Source: Lachancea mirantina
Taxonomy: Eukaryota > Ascomycota > Saccharomycetes > Saccharomycetales > Saccharomycetaceae
NCBI GenBank assembly: GCA_900074745.1
Contig: LT598463.1
Location: 503,926-567,925 of the forward strand
Reading direction: 5' to 3'
DNA: 64,000 nucleotides
Shown: positions 9,571 through 19,204 of the stretch, piece after piece
How the letters are laid out: every line of letters starts with the position of its first letter
Position numbering within the stretch: position 1 is the first letter of the stretch
Program-made: the position numbers and the translations under genes
Notes under the pieces: model-generated
The model's input: the letters and a program-made list of their open reading frames with translations, nothing else
The model's database searches: none
What the model was told of the DNA's origin: nothing

Positions 9571-11460
9571 TTAGAGGCAAGCTTGAGATAGTTCATCTGC
9601 TAGAAAATCGGCTTCTGCCCTATATTTCAAGGTGTGTAGATTGGCAACAGTGTATCGGATACGCCTTTGGTCATTGTAATTATCTTCTCTTGCCCTAATT
9701 CTGAAATCGAACTGACACATTTGGATCTCTTGGGTGGTCTTGGAAAAGCTATCTGGGTCAGTCTCTTTGAGTTGCATCAAGGCGCTCGCGTCAACGCCCA
9801 GCATCTGCTCGGCTTGCTCATTGAATAAAGTGATCCACAGTTGACCCGTCTCGTCAACGATTGATGCTGTCAGCATGTATCTCCATTGGGGTGAGGCATG
9901 ATTGGAATTGCATTTTTCACAACGCCAAGTTCCATCAGACTCTTCGATAACTTTCTTGTTACAGCCCTCGTTTTGACACGCTGGATAAGCAAAATTGTCA
10001 ATTTTTAGGTAGCTGACGGCGGCTCTGACGTTGAAGAAATCCCCTTTCTCACTCATACCCAAATTCTCGGATTGGGCTTTTGAGATGGTAATCCGACTAG
10101 CAATATATTTCGAAATATTGAGAGAGGATGGGCCACTTTCCTGCTTTAAAGAGTGAAACTGAGAGTTGTGACCGGCTGCATCATACCATCCCTTGATAGC
10201 AAAAGCTTCAGGGACCTCGGGGCTTGGATGCAGTGTACTGCTGAATCCCATAGAGAGACTTTTACCTTGAAAATCTGTAACCCTTGCACCTTTTATTGCC
10301 AACACCGAGCCTTCGGGCAAATTAAAATCAACAGCTTGTTGATTCCAGAGCCCAACAGAAATCGAGTAGCCCGAATCGTCCACCAACACGATATCGCGAC
10401 GGTCGAACTTCTTTCCAGCTTTGGAAGTAATTTCAAAATGAGGGTGTACCGTCCGTATAATTCCAATAACGTCAACCGTTGAGTTGGGCTCTTGAGTTTC
10501 GACAGTACTGAGCTTAACAAAATTGAAATTCATCTTAGGAACATCTACTGCGTCAAAGCATTCTTCTATAACCGTATCGCGATCAATTTGAAGCTCATAA
10601 GGGTGAGGCAAGTTAGAAAATTGGGGCTTTGCCGGTTGTATTCTAGCCTTAGAGATATAGTAGACTTTACCCTCTTGCAAAAACTCATAAAACTTGGTGG
10701 CATTGTCATTGAAGGCGGTCGCCCTAATTTCACCCGATGTGTCAAGTAAGTTGACGTAGAAAAGCTTACCTTCTCCCCGCTGATTGTGCCACGTCTTGAT
10801 GTCACCTTTGAAGGATACTCTGGCCTTAATAGTCCACATGTTTTGGTATGGTGATAGTTGCTCTATAGCAAAGATCGGCCTACTCTTTTGAGAAGCCGAG
10901 TTCATGTAGCTTTGTTGATTGTAAAAACCCGAACCAGTCTGTTTTGGTTGGGGCGGTTGCTGTTGCTGTTGCTGTTGTTGTGGCTTGGTATCTTTAGCAC
11001 CAAAATCGCCACTTGGAGTGCTCGTGGCTTGTCCCAGCAATGGTCCCCCGTCTTCGAACGAAACGACCTCGTCTGGATGCGAGATAAGATAGTTGTCAAC
11101 CAACTCGGAGTTAGGATTTATAATCTCGCAATTTTTTTGCATCACTTCGAGGTCGTCAATTAGCAGCACATACTTCTTTTTCTCTTTGACAATCGCTGGT
11201 TCACCTCGGGTCATTTTGAACACGTCCCCAACGTTTAGATCAGTTGATTGTGCTTTTGCAATAGCTTCATTCCTCAGAAGCGCCTTGACCTTGTAAACTC
11301 CGTCAGATATCACTATCAGGTTCTTCCGATTAACGTGTGATGAGGTATCGTTCTTACGCGTTCTCAGTAACTGATAAACTCCATCATTTGCGTTATTGTA
11401 ACGATTCAAATCCGTGAAAATGACCCGAAGATCATTTGTACTTAAAGCGATTCCACTCAT
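9571..11460 (-). CDS. RFA1: Replication protein A large subunit Rfa1 (RPA70)
   Basis: The 629-residue protein is the large subunit of the single-strand DNA-binding RPA heterotrimer, needed for replication, repair and checkpoint signalling. The ATG at 11460 aligns with the S. cerevisiae start (MSGIALSTNDL against MSSVQLSRGDF). Domains in order: N-terminal OB fold (1-115), a linker with polyglutamine encoded by CAG/CAA triplets (about 10955-10982), DBD-A starting RPIFAIEQLSPYQNMWTIKA, DBD-B (FDRRDIVLVDDSGYSISVGL) and DBD-C with a zinc ribbon (Cys495, Cys500, Cys514, Cys517). The polyglutamine linker is a difference from the S. cerevisiae protein. It is divergent from COG7; an MluI box lies 109 bp upstream of the start. 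Confidence 0.96.
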   Translation of the reverse strand: MSGIALSTNDLRVIFTDLNRYNNANDGVYQLLRTRKNDTSSHVNRKNLIVISDGVYKVKALLRNEAIAKAQSTDLNVGDVFKMTRGEPAIVKEKKKYVLLIDDLEVMQKNCEIINPNSELVDNYLISHPDEVVSFEDGGPLLGQATSTPSGDFGAKDTKPQQQQQQQQPPQPKQTGSGFYNQQSYMNSASQKSRPIFAIEQLSPYQNMWTIKARVSFKGDIKTWHNQRGEGKLFYVNLLDTSGEIRATAFNDNATKFYEFLQEGKVYYISKARIQPAKPQFSNLPHPYELQIDRDTVIEECFDAVDVPKMNFNFVKLSTVETQEPNSTVDVIGIIRTVHPHFEITSKAGKKFDRRDIVLVDDSGYSISVGLWNQQAVDFNLPEGSVLAIKGARVTDFQGKSLSMGFSSTLHPSPEVPEAFAIKGWYDAAGHNSQFHSLKQESGPSSLNISKYIASRITISKAQSENLGMSEKGDFFNVRAAVSYLKIDNFAYPACQNEGCNKKVIEESDGTWRCEKCNSNHASPQWRYMLTASIVDETGQLWITLFNEQAEQMLGVDASALMQLKETDPDSFSKTTQEIQMCQFDFRIRAREDNYNDQRRIRYTVANLHTLKYRAEADFLADELSQACL

Positions 11461-12153
11461 AATCAAAATTTTCACTAAGACAAGAACCGTGAGGAAAGTG
11501 TTTTGTTCTAAGGAATTAGGATCATTATTAGCGTGGCAAACACGCTTTTTTTATTTTCGCTGATTTTTACGCGTTCGGATCGTTCGTGATGAGTGATTGG
11601 GAAAGTCAAGTTAGAGATGAGCCATCAACGGTCGATTGGCATCTCACTATAACAAGTCATGGTTCGGTTAACTTAAGATGTGGTTCAATTAAAGCATTTT
11701 AGTTGTAGAGCCCGACATTTATTTTATTCAAGTCTCACTTAATGCTTATAGGTCAGGTGAAGAGAAGCACGGCAGATTTTACATTTGTTAATTAAGGGGC
11801 ACGCAGAATCACCAAACGTGATTTGGGAAGGAATAACGCATATCAGAACGCAAAAAGCTGTTTTGTCCCTAAGTAGGCACTATAAGACTTACCTATTTGC
11901 AAAGTGGTAATAGTTCTTCAACGCTCCCACGACTTTACATGCAAAAAAAAATTCGAGCTAGCACTCGTATAAAGCAGTGCAGTTAAAGACTTTGTAATGG
12001 ATGGGAAAGCATGCAGGTGGTCGGCAGTGACACTGGAGCGGAATGAAAGTGGATGGTTTGATATTTCGTGTCACATGACCGAACTATATCAAATTGAAAG
12101 CGTACCTTGAAAGCTTTATTCTAAAATCAACAGACCATCCACCGGTGATCAAG
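11461..12153. other. Divergent promoter of RFA1 and COG7
   Basis: About 690 bp with no gene. It holds an ACGCGT box close to RFA1 (separate entry) and a GTCACATG E-box-like site at about 12070-12077, roughly 80 bp before COG7. Confidence 0.6.
11569..11574. promoter_or_regulatory. MluI cell-cycle box (MCB) upstream of RFA1
   Basis: ACGCGT is the MBF (Mbp1-Swi6) binding core. RFA1 is a known G1/S-regulated MBF target in S. cerevisiae, and the box is 109 bp before the RFA1 start codon. A single 6-mer can occur by chance, so the support is mostly the match of site to gene. Confidence 0.55.
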
Positions 12154-12930
12154 ATGTCTCAGTCAGATGTATTCCTTGATATGTTTTTCGATGAAGAGTT
12201 TGTGCCGCAGGCGTATTTGGATATTCTTCTTTCACCGGAAAGCGGTGACCTAAATGACCTTCAAATCATATCCTCATCATTAATTTCCAAATTCGACTTC
12301 AACATGGGTCATTTGACCAAGGAGTTAAATTCCACTCTACAGACTTTACAGAAAAGTACCGAAAGGCTTTCTATGAGTTCTGAAACGTATGAAGATATCA
12401 CCACGACGAAACTGGATTTTTACCTTGACACGCTAGGAAATTCCGTGAAGGCTTTAGAAAGGGATATTCGCGGCATCGACACACATTTCGAAAATTTGGA
12501 CTTACAACATTCAGAGGCCGCACAAACGCAAAATGATTTAAGAGATCTCGAAAAGATAAAGTTGCGCTTGCTCGAGGCTTTGCGATGGTTTGAACAAATA
12601 AGGTCAATCGCGTCAATTGCGTTGGAAGGAATTGACCGACAAGAAGATTTCCAAAATATACCTTTGGCGAGTTTTAAGGAAGCATTGGCCATTCTTGAGC
12701 GCACCGTCATCGAGAATTTGGAAAAAGTGGCAAAGGCAAGGCAAGAAGAATCTGTGCAAGTAACGGAGGAAGAATTGCTTCAAAAAATTGCCGATCTCAA
12801 AGAACTGAAATCAGCCTTTTTGGGCCTCCCAAAATTTTTGGCGGCATATGGAGAATTTATAGATCGAATTGGCTGTACGGTCGATACCTTTGCTGGAACG
12901 GAAGATATTGACCTAGATGCACCTATTTGA
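12154..12930 (+). CDS. COG7: Conserved oligomeric Golgi complex subunit Cog7
   Basis: Cog7 is a lobe-B subunit of the COG tethering complex that acts in retrograde transport within the Golgi. The ATG at 12154 starts MSQSDVFLDMFFDEEFVPQA, matching the S. cerevisiae block MFFDEEFVPHAFVDILLS; the frame is open further upstream to 12094 but that part is not conserved. The product is 258 residues (S. cerevisiae 279), largely helical with coiled-coil character (LTKELNSTLQTL, KLDFYLDTLGNSVKALERD, IADLKELKSAFLGLPKFLA). It is convergent with PMC1, the order and orientation seen on S. cerevisiae chromosome VII. Confidence 0.93.
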   Translation: MSQSDVFLDMFFDEEFVPQAYLDILLSPESGDLNDLQIISSSLISKFDFNMGHLTKELNSTLQTLQKSTERLSMSSETYEDITTTKLDFYLDTLGNSVKALERDIRGIDTHFENLDLQHSEAAQTQNDLRDLEKIKLRLLEALRWFEQIRSIASIALEGIDRQEDFQNIPLASFKEALAILERTVIENLEKVAKARQEESVQVTEEELLQKIADLKELKSAFLGLPKFLAAYGEFIDRIGCTVDTFAGTEDIDLDAPI

Positions 12931-13129
12931 TGGCATATTGCCTCAGTAGACTAGTAGGCCAGAATATGAAAGATTTAATGAAGTGAATTTTTACTATTCT
13001 TAAAAACACATTAAAACTGTTGGTTTCATTGAATACACATGCTATGCTGGTGATCGATAGTTGTTCTTGTGACAACTTTGCAAGATCAAATGAAATTTGA
13101 ATCCGCGCTTTAGGAACTGATGAGCTCTT

Positions 13130-16100
13130 TCACGTGAGAGCCGTAACGCTGCTTTTGCTTTTATTGTCATGGGAAAGATTCTCATAATTCGGTGGTGTGA
13201 ACTGAGAAAAACCACCTACTGCACCCCCAATTAGCGTTGGTACCATTGTCAAAGATGCAATGTATGAGCGATCTTCTTCAGAGTCCGAATCCACAGTTGT
13301 CACTGAGTGTCTCCAGTTTTTATAGGCAGATAAGGGATTGAATCTGTTTTTTCCTGGCTCGTTTTCTTTATGTATCAGCATCTCACTTTTAGCCCTTTCG
13401 AAAGCTGAAGATCCCATCAAATGAACCTCGACATCTCCATGTAATAAAGACTCCTCATCTTCAGCCTTTTTCTTCTTCTTCTTCTCTGAAAATTCAAACC
13501 CAACGTAATAAAAGAATTTTCTTACAATACGACTGGGAAAAATCTTCAGAACCCACTCGTCTGGTATTATTCTTATCAAGACACCCACTGGTAATGCAAG
13601 CATACCACATATGATAGCGGTACCCCACATTGCCCCGGTTTGCCTTGCGATGGAAAATGCAGCGCCCCCGACGAACATAATTAGAATTTGGAAACCACCA
13701 ATCAACAATATAATGGCAATGAAATAGTAGTTCCGGAACAAGTCTTGGAAAAAATTTAAGTTGTTCGCCGTAATTCTTTTCTTAATGTCAGAAATGCCAT
13801 CCGCTTCATCAAGTTTCCTGGTGACGATCAATTTGAAAAATTGCAACCAAACAAATGTGTTGAAAGTCAAAGCGTTAAGCTGCTCCTGTTGATGTGGTGT
13901 TATCTGGGACTGATCTGGGAAGAAAATCTTTTTACCACTAAAATGTAAAGTAAACGTGACGATCAATTGTAAAGTGGCTTGGCCTAGAATCATCTTCCAT
14001 GTAGAAACGGATATAAGTGCGCTCTCTCGTCCTTTAGGTTTTCGTTCGAATATATTTTGATCTGGCTTATCCGTGGCCAAAGCAAGAGCTGCAAGCGTGT
14101 CCATGATCAAGTTAACCCAAAGAAGTTGAACCGCCGTCAAAACAGATGATTCGTCCGTGGAAGCTACGGCAGATACAAAGGTTAGTACAACGGCAGTAAT
14201 ATTGACCGTGAGTTGGAATTGAATGAACTTTTTGATAGAAACGGCCACGCATCGCCCCCATTTAATTGCATTGACTATGGCAGAAAAATCATCAGTCATT
14301 AAAATAATATCAGAAGCCTCTCTTGCAACCTCCGTCCCGGCAATCCCCATCGAAAATCCAACATCAGCTAATTTCAGAGCTGGGGCATCGTTCGTACCGT
14401 CTCCCGTCACTGCTACTACCTCACCCATTTTTTTTAATGTCTGCACCAAGATCCTTTTGTCTTCGGGAGAGGATCTCGCCAAGACTCTCAAATTGGGTAA
14501 GATCTCCATGCGCCTTTTTTTTGACAGTTTTCTAAACGCTGGACCCTCCATTGCTGAGACGGCATTATTCGCCTCTTCGCTTGACAATATGCTGCAGTTT
14601 TTGGCAATTGCAGTCGCAGTCAAGATGTTATCTCCGGTCACCATTCTCACAGTAACTCCAGCCCTTTGACACTGTTCAACTGATTGCTTAACACCTTCCC
14701 GTAGCGGATCTTGAATACCCACAATACCATCCAGTATAAAACCCTTTTTAGTTTCCTTTTCTCCTTCTATTTCATCACCAAAAAGTAGTTCTGGAGAAGC
14801 TATGGTTGGATCTGATGAATCCTGGAGCTCTTGAGGGGGCCAATGGGCACAATTGGCGTAATCCTTGTGAGCTAGCGATATTGCTCTCAAGGCCCCGGTA
14901 GCGAGATTTGAGATAACCTCCGCGATCTCTTCTCTTTCGTTGTCAGACATTAGTTCAGATATAGCCTCCGAGTTCGTTTTCTGGTCACACCTCTTGACAA
15001 CCATTTCAGCGGCTCCCTTGAGGTAGCATCTGTAAGCGCCGTCCTCCGTCCTAGCAACAATACCGCCCCATTTCCGAGAGCTTTCGAATGGAATAACTTG
15101 AACAATTTCGGCCACTCCTAATAACGACGGATTATCTCTATAGTCTTGTACCGAAGTCATATCAAGTGATCGATCAGCAAAGCCCAGCAACGCAGTTTCG
15201 GTCTTCGACCCAAGAAACCGGTCCTTTTGATTGGAAGCAGAGCCTGTGTCCTCAGAAATGGTGGATGCTTTGTTGTTTCGACTCCAGGGGAAAGGTTTCC
15301 GTCTGGGCTTATCAAAGGGGTTTTCGGAAATGTTCTGACCTTCAGGACCCTGTTTATTCTCGAACGCAGTAGAATTTAGCGTTATGTTAATGAGAAGATG
15401 CTTTATCAAAGTCTTTGCAGTTTGTTTTTGGCAAACTTCGCAAGAATCAGAGTGTTCCTTTGTGTCAGCGTGCGTGTCATCGAAATATTTACCACCCAAG
15501 ACACCTTTGACCACTGTCATTCTATTTTCCGTGAGCGTACCTGTTTTATCGGAGCAAACCGCGGTGGCTGATCCCATAGTTTCACAGGCTCTCAAAACCC
15601 GCACCAAATTTCCGTCTTTAGTCATCCTGGTTGTCGCAAACGCTAAAGCTAAAGTGACCGCTAAAGGCAACCCCTCTGGAACGGCAACGACAATAACCGT
15701 AATTGCAGTAATGAAAATTTGCATAAATTTAGAACCCTTTTGTGCTGGTGTGTTGTCGTGCAGAGGCTTTCCAGCAGGTAGATACGACAAAAACCTACAG
15801 AACAAAATGATGAAAAGAATAATGGCCGCAATAGAACCATAAATGGAAATTTTATTTGCCAAATTGTCTAATCTTTCCTGGAGAGGAGTACTTTCGGGTT
15901 CAACTTTCAATGACATTAGAGTTCTTCCATGCATGGAATTGACCCCGACACCCGTTATGACTGCCCTTCCAAGGCCAGAAAGTAATTTAGAACCCGAGAT
16001 CAGCATTGGATCTGGAACATCGGTATGTCCAATGTCGAAACTTGCATTGTGCTTGCTCATGTCAGTGTATTTTGGCAACGCGACTCCAATTGGGGTTTTT

Positions 16101-16765
16101 TTGATAGTATCGGACTCTCCAGTGATACCAGACTCATCACAAGCGCAAGAACCTGAGATCAACACTGCGTCTGCCGGTACAACGTCTCCAGTTTGCAAGA
16201 CAAGCACGTCTCCGACTAAAAGATCGTAAATTGAAATTAAATGTTCTTCGCCGTTACGTACCACGATGACTTCTCGATCATTTTTCTTCTCATTAAGCTT
16301 GGAAAACTGCATTTCTTTCTGATAATCATTAACAGACCCAACCAACACCACGACAAGCACTGCAATCATGATCGCCACACCCTCGACCCATTCAACTTTC
16401 GTAATTTTGTTCCCCTCAGCGTCATATTCTGGTGGTTGTCCCAAAGTCTCGTACAGACCCAGGGCAAACGATATGACCGCTGCAACGCTTAGTAAGATCA
16501 TCGTCTGATCTTGGAAAGCTTCCCAAGCCAACCGTAAAAACGACTTGGGCTTCCGTTCCGGTATGCGATTGTCACCGAACGTCAAAACACGTGGCGAAGA
16601 TTCCAACGGCTCATCCGAAAGACTAAGTCCCCGCCGCTTATCCGTATGTAGAAAATCATACAAGTTCTGTTCTTTCTTCTCAAACAAGTTTTCGAAAGCG
16701 GCCAGCGATTTCGGATCGTGCAGTTCCAACAGCTGATCGGGTTTCAATTTGAAATTGATGGTCAT
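13130..16765 (-). CDS. PMC1: Vacuolar Ca2+-ATPase Pmc1 (P2B type)
   Basis: Pmc1 pumps cytosolic Ca2+ into the vacuole and protects cells from calcium stress. The first ATG in frame is 16765, giving 1211 residues (S. cerevisiae 1173); the upstream frame has only a TTG. Motifs: TGES actuator loop, PEGLPLA in membrane segment 4, phosphorylation motif [11 protein letters not shown] with Asp406, KGAAE nucleotide site, TGDGTNDAPALK hinge, and about ten membrane segments. The C-terminal tail carries a lysine run (KKKKKK) and acidic serine clusters. S. cerevisiae Pmc1 has about 25 extra N-terminal residues. Paired calcineurin-response-like elements lie upstream. It is divergent from SEN34. Confidence 0.96.
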   Translation of the reverse strand: MTINFKLKPDQLLELHDPKSLAAFENLFEKKEQNLYDFLHTDKRRGLSLSDEPLESSPRVLTFGDNRIPERKPKSFLRLAWEAFQDQTMILLSVAAVISFALGLYETLGQPPEYDAEGNKITKVEWVEGVAIMIAVLVVVLVGSVNDYQKEMQFSKLNEKKNDREVIVVRNGEEHLISIYDLLVGDVLVLQTGDVVPADAVLISGSCACDESGITGESDTIKKTPIGVALPKYTDMSKHNASFDIGHTDVPDPMLISGSKLLSGLGRAVITGVGVNSMHGRTLMSLKVEPESTPLQERLDNLANKISIYGSIAAIILFIILFCRFLSYLPAGKPLHDNTPAQKGSKFMQIFITAITVIVVAVPEGLPLAVTLALAFATTRMTKDGNLVRVLRACETMGSATAVCSDKTGTLTENRMTVVKGVLGGKYFDDTHADTKEHSDSCEVCQKQTAKTLIKHLLINITLNSTAFENKQGPEGQNISENPFDKPRRKPFPWSRNNKASTISEDTGSASNQKDRFLGSKTETALLGFADRSLDMTSVQDYRDNPSLLGVAEIVQVIPFESSRKWGGIVARTEDGAYRCYLKGAAEMVVKRCDQKTNSEAISELMSDNEREEIAEVISNLATGALRAISLAHKDYANCAHWPPQELQDSSDPTIASPELLFGDEIEGEKETKKGFILDGIVGIQDPLREGVKQSVEQCQRAGVTVRMVTGDNILTATAIAKNCSILSSEEANNAVSAMEGPAFRKLSKKRRMEILPNLRVLARSSPEDKRILVQTLKKMGEVVAVTGDGTNDAPALKLADVGFSMGIAGTEVAREASDIILMTDDFSAIVNAIKWGRCVAVSIKKFIQFQLTVNITAVVLTFVSAVASTDESSVLTAVQLLWVNLIMDTLAALALATDKPDQNIFERKPKGRESALISVSTWKMILGQATLQLIVTFTLHFSGKKIFFPDQSQITPHQQEQLNALTFNTFVWLQFFKLIVTRKLDEADGISDIKKRITANNLNFFQDLFRNYYFIAIILLIGGFQILIMFVGGAAFSIARQTGAMWGTAIICGMLALPVGVLIRIIPDEWVLKIFPSRIVRKFFYYVGFEFSEKKKKKKAEDEESLLHGDVEVHLMGSSAFERAKSEMLIHKENEPGKNRFNPLSAYKNWRHSVTTVDSDSEEDRSYIASLTMVPTLIGGAVGGFSQFTPPNYENLSHDNKSKSSVTALT

Positions 16766-16957
16766 GCTGTTGTTACGCCCGCCAGACAAAATTAACGCCC
16801 GCGATTTTTAAATCTTCTCCTCGATCGACGTATCTCCAACAAGCACTCTTATAGACCCTTGCACTCAAAAGTATCCTCCAACTGATAAGGTAAACTAATA
16901 GATATCCGTGGTAGTATCTCCAGTAGTGTCAGCCCTGTTCTGCTGCAAAATATAAGC

Positions 16958-16999
16958 CCGGTTTCCGGTTGCCATTTTCCGGTTTCCGGTATCCGGTTT
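16958..16999. repeat. Six phased heptamers, consensus CCGGTTT
   Basis: Units begin at 16958, 16965, 16972, 16979, 16986 and 16993: CCGGTTT, CCGGTTG, CCATTTT, CCGGTTT, CCGGTAT, CCGGTTT. The 7-bp phase is kept through the degenerate units, which shows tandem origin. It lies in the divergent PMC1/SEN34 promoter. No binding factor is known to me. Confidence 0.8.
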
Positions 17000-17014
17000 C
17001 CCTGATCATTTGCA

Positions 17015-17034
17015 CAGCCTCGACGTTCAGCCTC
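17015..17034 (-). promoter_or_regulatory. Two direct CDRE-like sites upstream of PMC1
   Basis: On the minus strand GAGGCTG occurs twice in the same orientation (17034-17028 and 17021-17015), 13 bp apart, about 250 bp before the PMC1 start. GAGGCTG is the core described for calcineurin-dependent response elements bound by Crz1/Tcn1, and PMC1 is a classical target in S. cerevisiae. Function here is inferred. Confidence 0.5.
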
Positions 17035-17180
17035 ACCTTAATATCCCGTTTGTAGTGAAGTGCAAGCCTGTATAGCTCATCGCATGGGAGCGCAGCATGA
17101 AAATTGAAAAATGCAAGAAACCTGCCTCAGCAGGGTAATGCGAAGCGATGAGATGAGTTAAAAGGGCATAAAAGAAGCAA

Positions 17181-18026
17181 ATGGAGGCATTGGAGGGTGA
17201 AAATGACTCGAAAATCGAAATTAGCGTTGTCGGAAATGGTAATAGGTTTGAAGACGGTGTCTGTTTAGTGTTTGATATCGAAAGTATTCGAAGACTTAGA
17301 CGATTGGGCATTACGGGTATTTTGACTGGCACACTGCCGTCGGCGGCGCAGCAAAACGTTTTTTTGACCGTCCCGTTGCGTCTAATGGCTGAGGAGGCGG
17401 TTTGGCTCGTGGAGAATGGTTTCGCCGTTTTGGTGAGCGATCGTGAGGCGTTGGAAATGGGTGTCTCGGATTTGACGGCTTCCGATTGGGATGAGATGGA
17501 TAAGCAGCAGGAGGCTTTGTTTGAAGAGCAGCGGCGGTTTAAGCGGGAGCAGCACTTTGAGAAGTTGAGGGCCGTGGGCAAAACTGTTGCGAACGTGGAC
17601 GCGAATTTGGAGTCGTCACTCTTTGTCGAAACGCGGAACGAATCCTCTGTCATCCAGCGCCAACGCTATGACTTCGATACCCCGGAGCTACAGAAACGGC
17701 TTGTGGATCAACTGCTTCACAGCGAAACGCTCAAATCCAATTATTTGGTCTACAAAGCTCTGCGGGCCCAAGGCTACTGTGTGTCACCCGGAAGCAGGTT
17801 TGGTGGTCGTTACATTGCGTACCCCGGCGATCCGTTGCGGTACCATTCGCATTTGACCGTCCCGCCTGCCTTGCGGTACCGAGACGAGCCCTTAGACTTA
17901 TTACAGCTTGTAGGTGGCGGACGTCTTGGTACGGGAGTGAAGAAATTATGGGTTCTAGGAGGTGTGGACGATGAGAGCGATGAGGGCGTGACGTTTTTCT
18001 CTGTCGAATGGGCAGGGTTTGGATGA
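17181..18026 (+). CDS. SEN34: tRNA-splicing endonuclease catalytic subunit Sen34
   Basis: Sen34 cleaves pre-tRNAs at the 3' splice site as part of the Sen2-Sen15-Sen34-Sen54 complex on the mitochondrial surface. The 281-residue length is close to the S. cerevisiae 275. The C-terminal nuclease domain carries GGRYIAYPGDPLRYHSHLTV, with the catalytic His (222 region), the conserved Tyr, and a Lys in GVKKLWVLG. The N-terminal half has RRLRRLGITGILTGTLPSAA and a charged coiled segment (about 110-135). It is next to RFA1 in S. cerevisiae (YAR008W and YAR007C); here COG7 and PMC1 lie between, fitting the interleaved order. Confidence 0.93.
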   Translation: MEALEGENDSKIEISVVGNGNRFEDGVCLVFDIESIRRLRRLGITGILTGTLPSAAQQNVFLTVPLRLMAEEAVWLVENGFAVLVSDREALEMGVSDLTASDWDEMDKQQEALFEEQRRFKREQHFEKLRAVGKTVANVDANLESSLFVETRNESSVIQRQRYDFDTPELQKRLVDQLLHSETLKSNYLVYKALRAQGYCVSPGSRFGGRYIAYPGDPLRYHSHLTVPPALRYRDEPLDLLQLVGGGRLGTGVKKLWVLGGVDDESDEGVTFFSVEWAGFG

Positions 18027-18295
18027 TATATAGACATGTGTAACTGTTCCAAAACCCATTTTGCATGTTTAGTTTTCCCATGGTGTTGCCAAATGTCCAG
18101 GTGAGGGTGAAAAACAATAAAGAAGGGGCATGCTTTGGAAGAAGTGTCAACATATGTGAGTCTCTAGTGCAGCATGGATTGTAATAAGCACTCTTAGCGA
18201 CCAATTCATGCTCTCGAGTGCCAGAGGCGCATCTGAGAGGACAATGAAATCTATCCAACAGGTCCTCAGGCTACTGAGGCACACCAGTAATTAAC

Positions 18296-18377
18296 GGCAA
18301 TTTGGCCGAGTGGTTAAGGCGTAAGATTAGAAATCTTTTGGGCTCTGCCCGCGCAGGTTCGAATCCTGCAGTTGTCG
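18296..18377 (+). tRNA. tRNA-Ser (AGA)
   Basis: An 82-nt class II tRNA with a long variable arm (TTGGGCTCTGCCCGC) and T-arm GCAGGTTCGAATCCTGC. The anticodon AGA is at 18329-18331. The acceptor stem GGCAATT pairs with AGTTGTC, with G-T wobbles. No intron. A run of five T at 18379-18383 is the terminator. It closely resembles S. cerevisiae tS(AGA). Confidence 0.96.
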
Positions 18378-18448
18378 GTTTTTGCATTTCAACACAGCAC
18401 CGGAGGTGTCGAATATAGATGCGCTAGGTCTCTAACATGGTACGCTGC

Positions 18449-18521
18449 GGGCATATGGCGCAGTTGGTAGCGCGCTTCCCTTGCAAGGAAGAGGTCACTG
18501 GTTCGAATCCTGTTATGTCCA
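18449..18521 (+). tRNA. tRNA-Ala (UGC)
   Basis: A 73-nt tRNA with acceptor stem GGGCATA pairing with TATGTCC, D-arm GCGCAGTTGGTAGCGC and T-arm CTGGTTCGAATCC. The anticodon TGC is at 18482-18484. It has no intron and is followed by a long T run at 18527-18533. It lies 71 bp after the tRNA-Ser gene. Confidence 0.96.
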
Positions 18522-19168
18522 GAATTATTTTTTTATGTTATTGAAAACTTTGAAGGAACTCGAGCTTTATTACTCTCTCAGTCGTCTTTGTCACGTGCTA
18601 GCAGCGACAGATTTAACGCAGGAGACTGCGGTTGATTCAGCTCTGAAGCAAACGAACGACGACAACCACCGGACCCAATACAATTTGTGTACCGGTGGTC
18701 GTCGTTCTTCAAAAGACTTTAATACAAGGTAGAAATTTGTAGATAAATACGATGTGATTGGTGTAAGACTGATAAGAGTATACAGCTAGATATAGTGGGA
18801 ATTGATGTTCGACCTACGGTATTCTTCGCCACTAGCATGTTGGGTGGGTTTTTGGCGATTAGAGATATCGTCAAGTGGCCTTATGGAAGTTGACATTACC
18901 CGGCCATGGCTAGAAGGGATAGCTCGAACCCACAGGGTTCGGGTCTTCACCTGCTGGAATTACAGACGATAATGGGGCTGATGTTAAGAGCGTTGTTCCA
19001 AACCACTCTGGCAACAGAGTTGTTGTATCGGTTTTGGAATTGAAAGGGACACACCTGCAGCCCAGGAATAGACCAGAAAGCGAGCCGCTGTTGGTGATCT
19101 AATAGATCGGCTGAAGTTAAGGAACGGATGCGTAGAGTTTCGAACCTTAAAAACGGCCACCGCCGACA
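18522..19168. other. Intergenic between tRNA-Ala and ADH
   Basis: About 650 bp without a supported gene. It holds a strong inverted repeat at 18654-18707 and, toward the ADH gene, a marked rise in GC content. The frames seen here have low-complexity translations. Confidence 0.5.
18654..18707. repeat. Imperfect inverted repeat, 16-bp stem
   Basis: The left arm GAACGACGACAACCACCGG (18654-18672) is complementary to the right arm CCGGTGGTCGTCGTTC (18692-18707), except for a 3-nt bulge in the left arm. The loop is 19 nt and AT-rich. It lies 130 bp past tRNA-Ala. It could be a transcription terminator, a structured RNA or a protein site; no gene is attached to it. Confidence 0.7.
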
Positions 19169-19204
19169 GCTCCCCCGCTCGCTCCCCCGCTCGCTCCCCC
19201 GCTC
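19169..19204. repeat. Three 12-bp tandem repeats abutting the ADH stop codon
   Basis: GCTCCCCCGCTC is repeated three times without change. The last unit overlaps the first bases of the ADH stop codon (TCA at 19203-19205 on the plus strand). Confidence 0.85.

Noticed and set aside
17033-17653. 206-codon minus-strand frame opposite SEN34
   Set aside because: Shadow of SEN34; Ser/Lys-rich with no motif.
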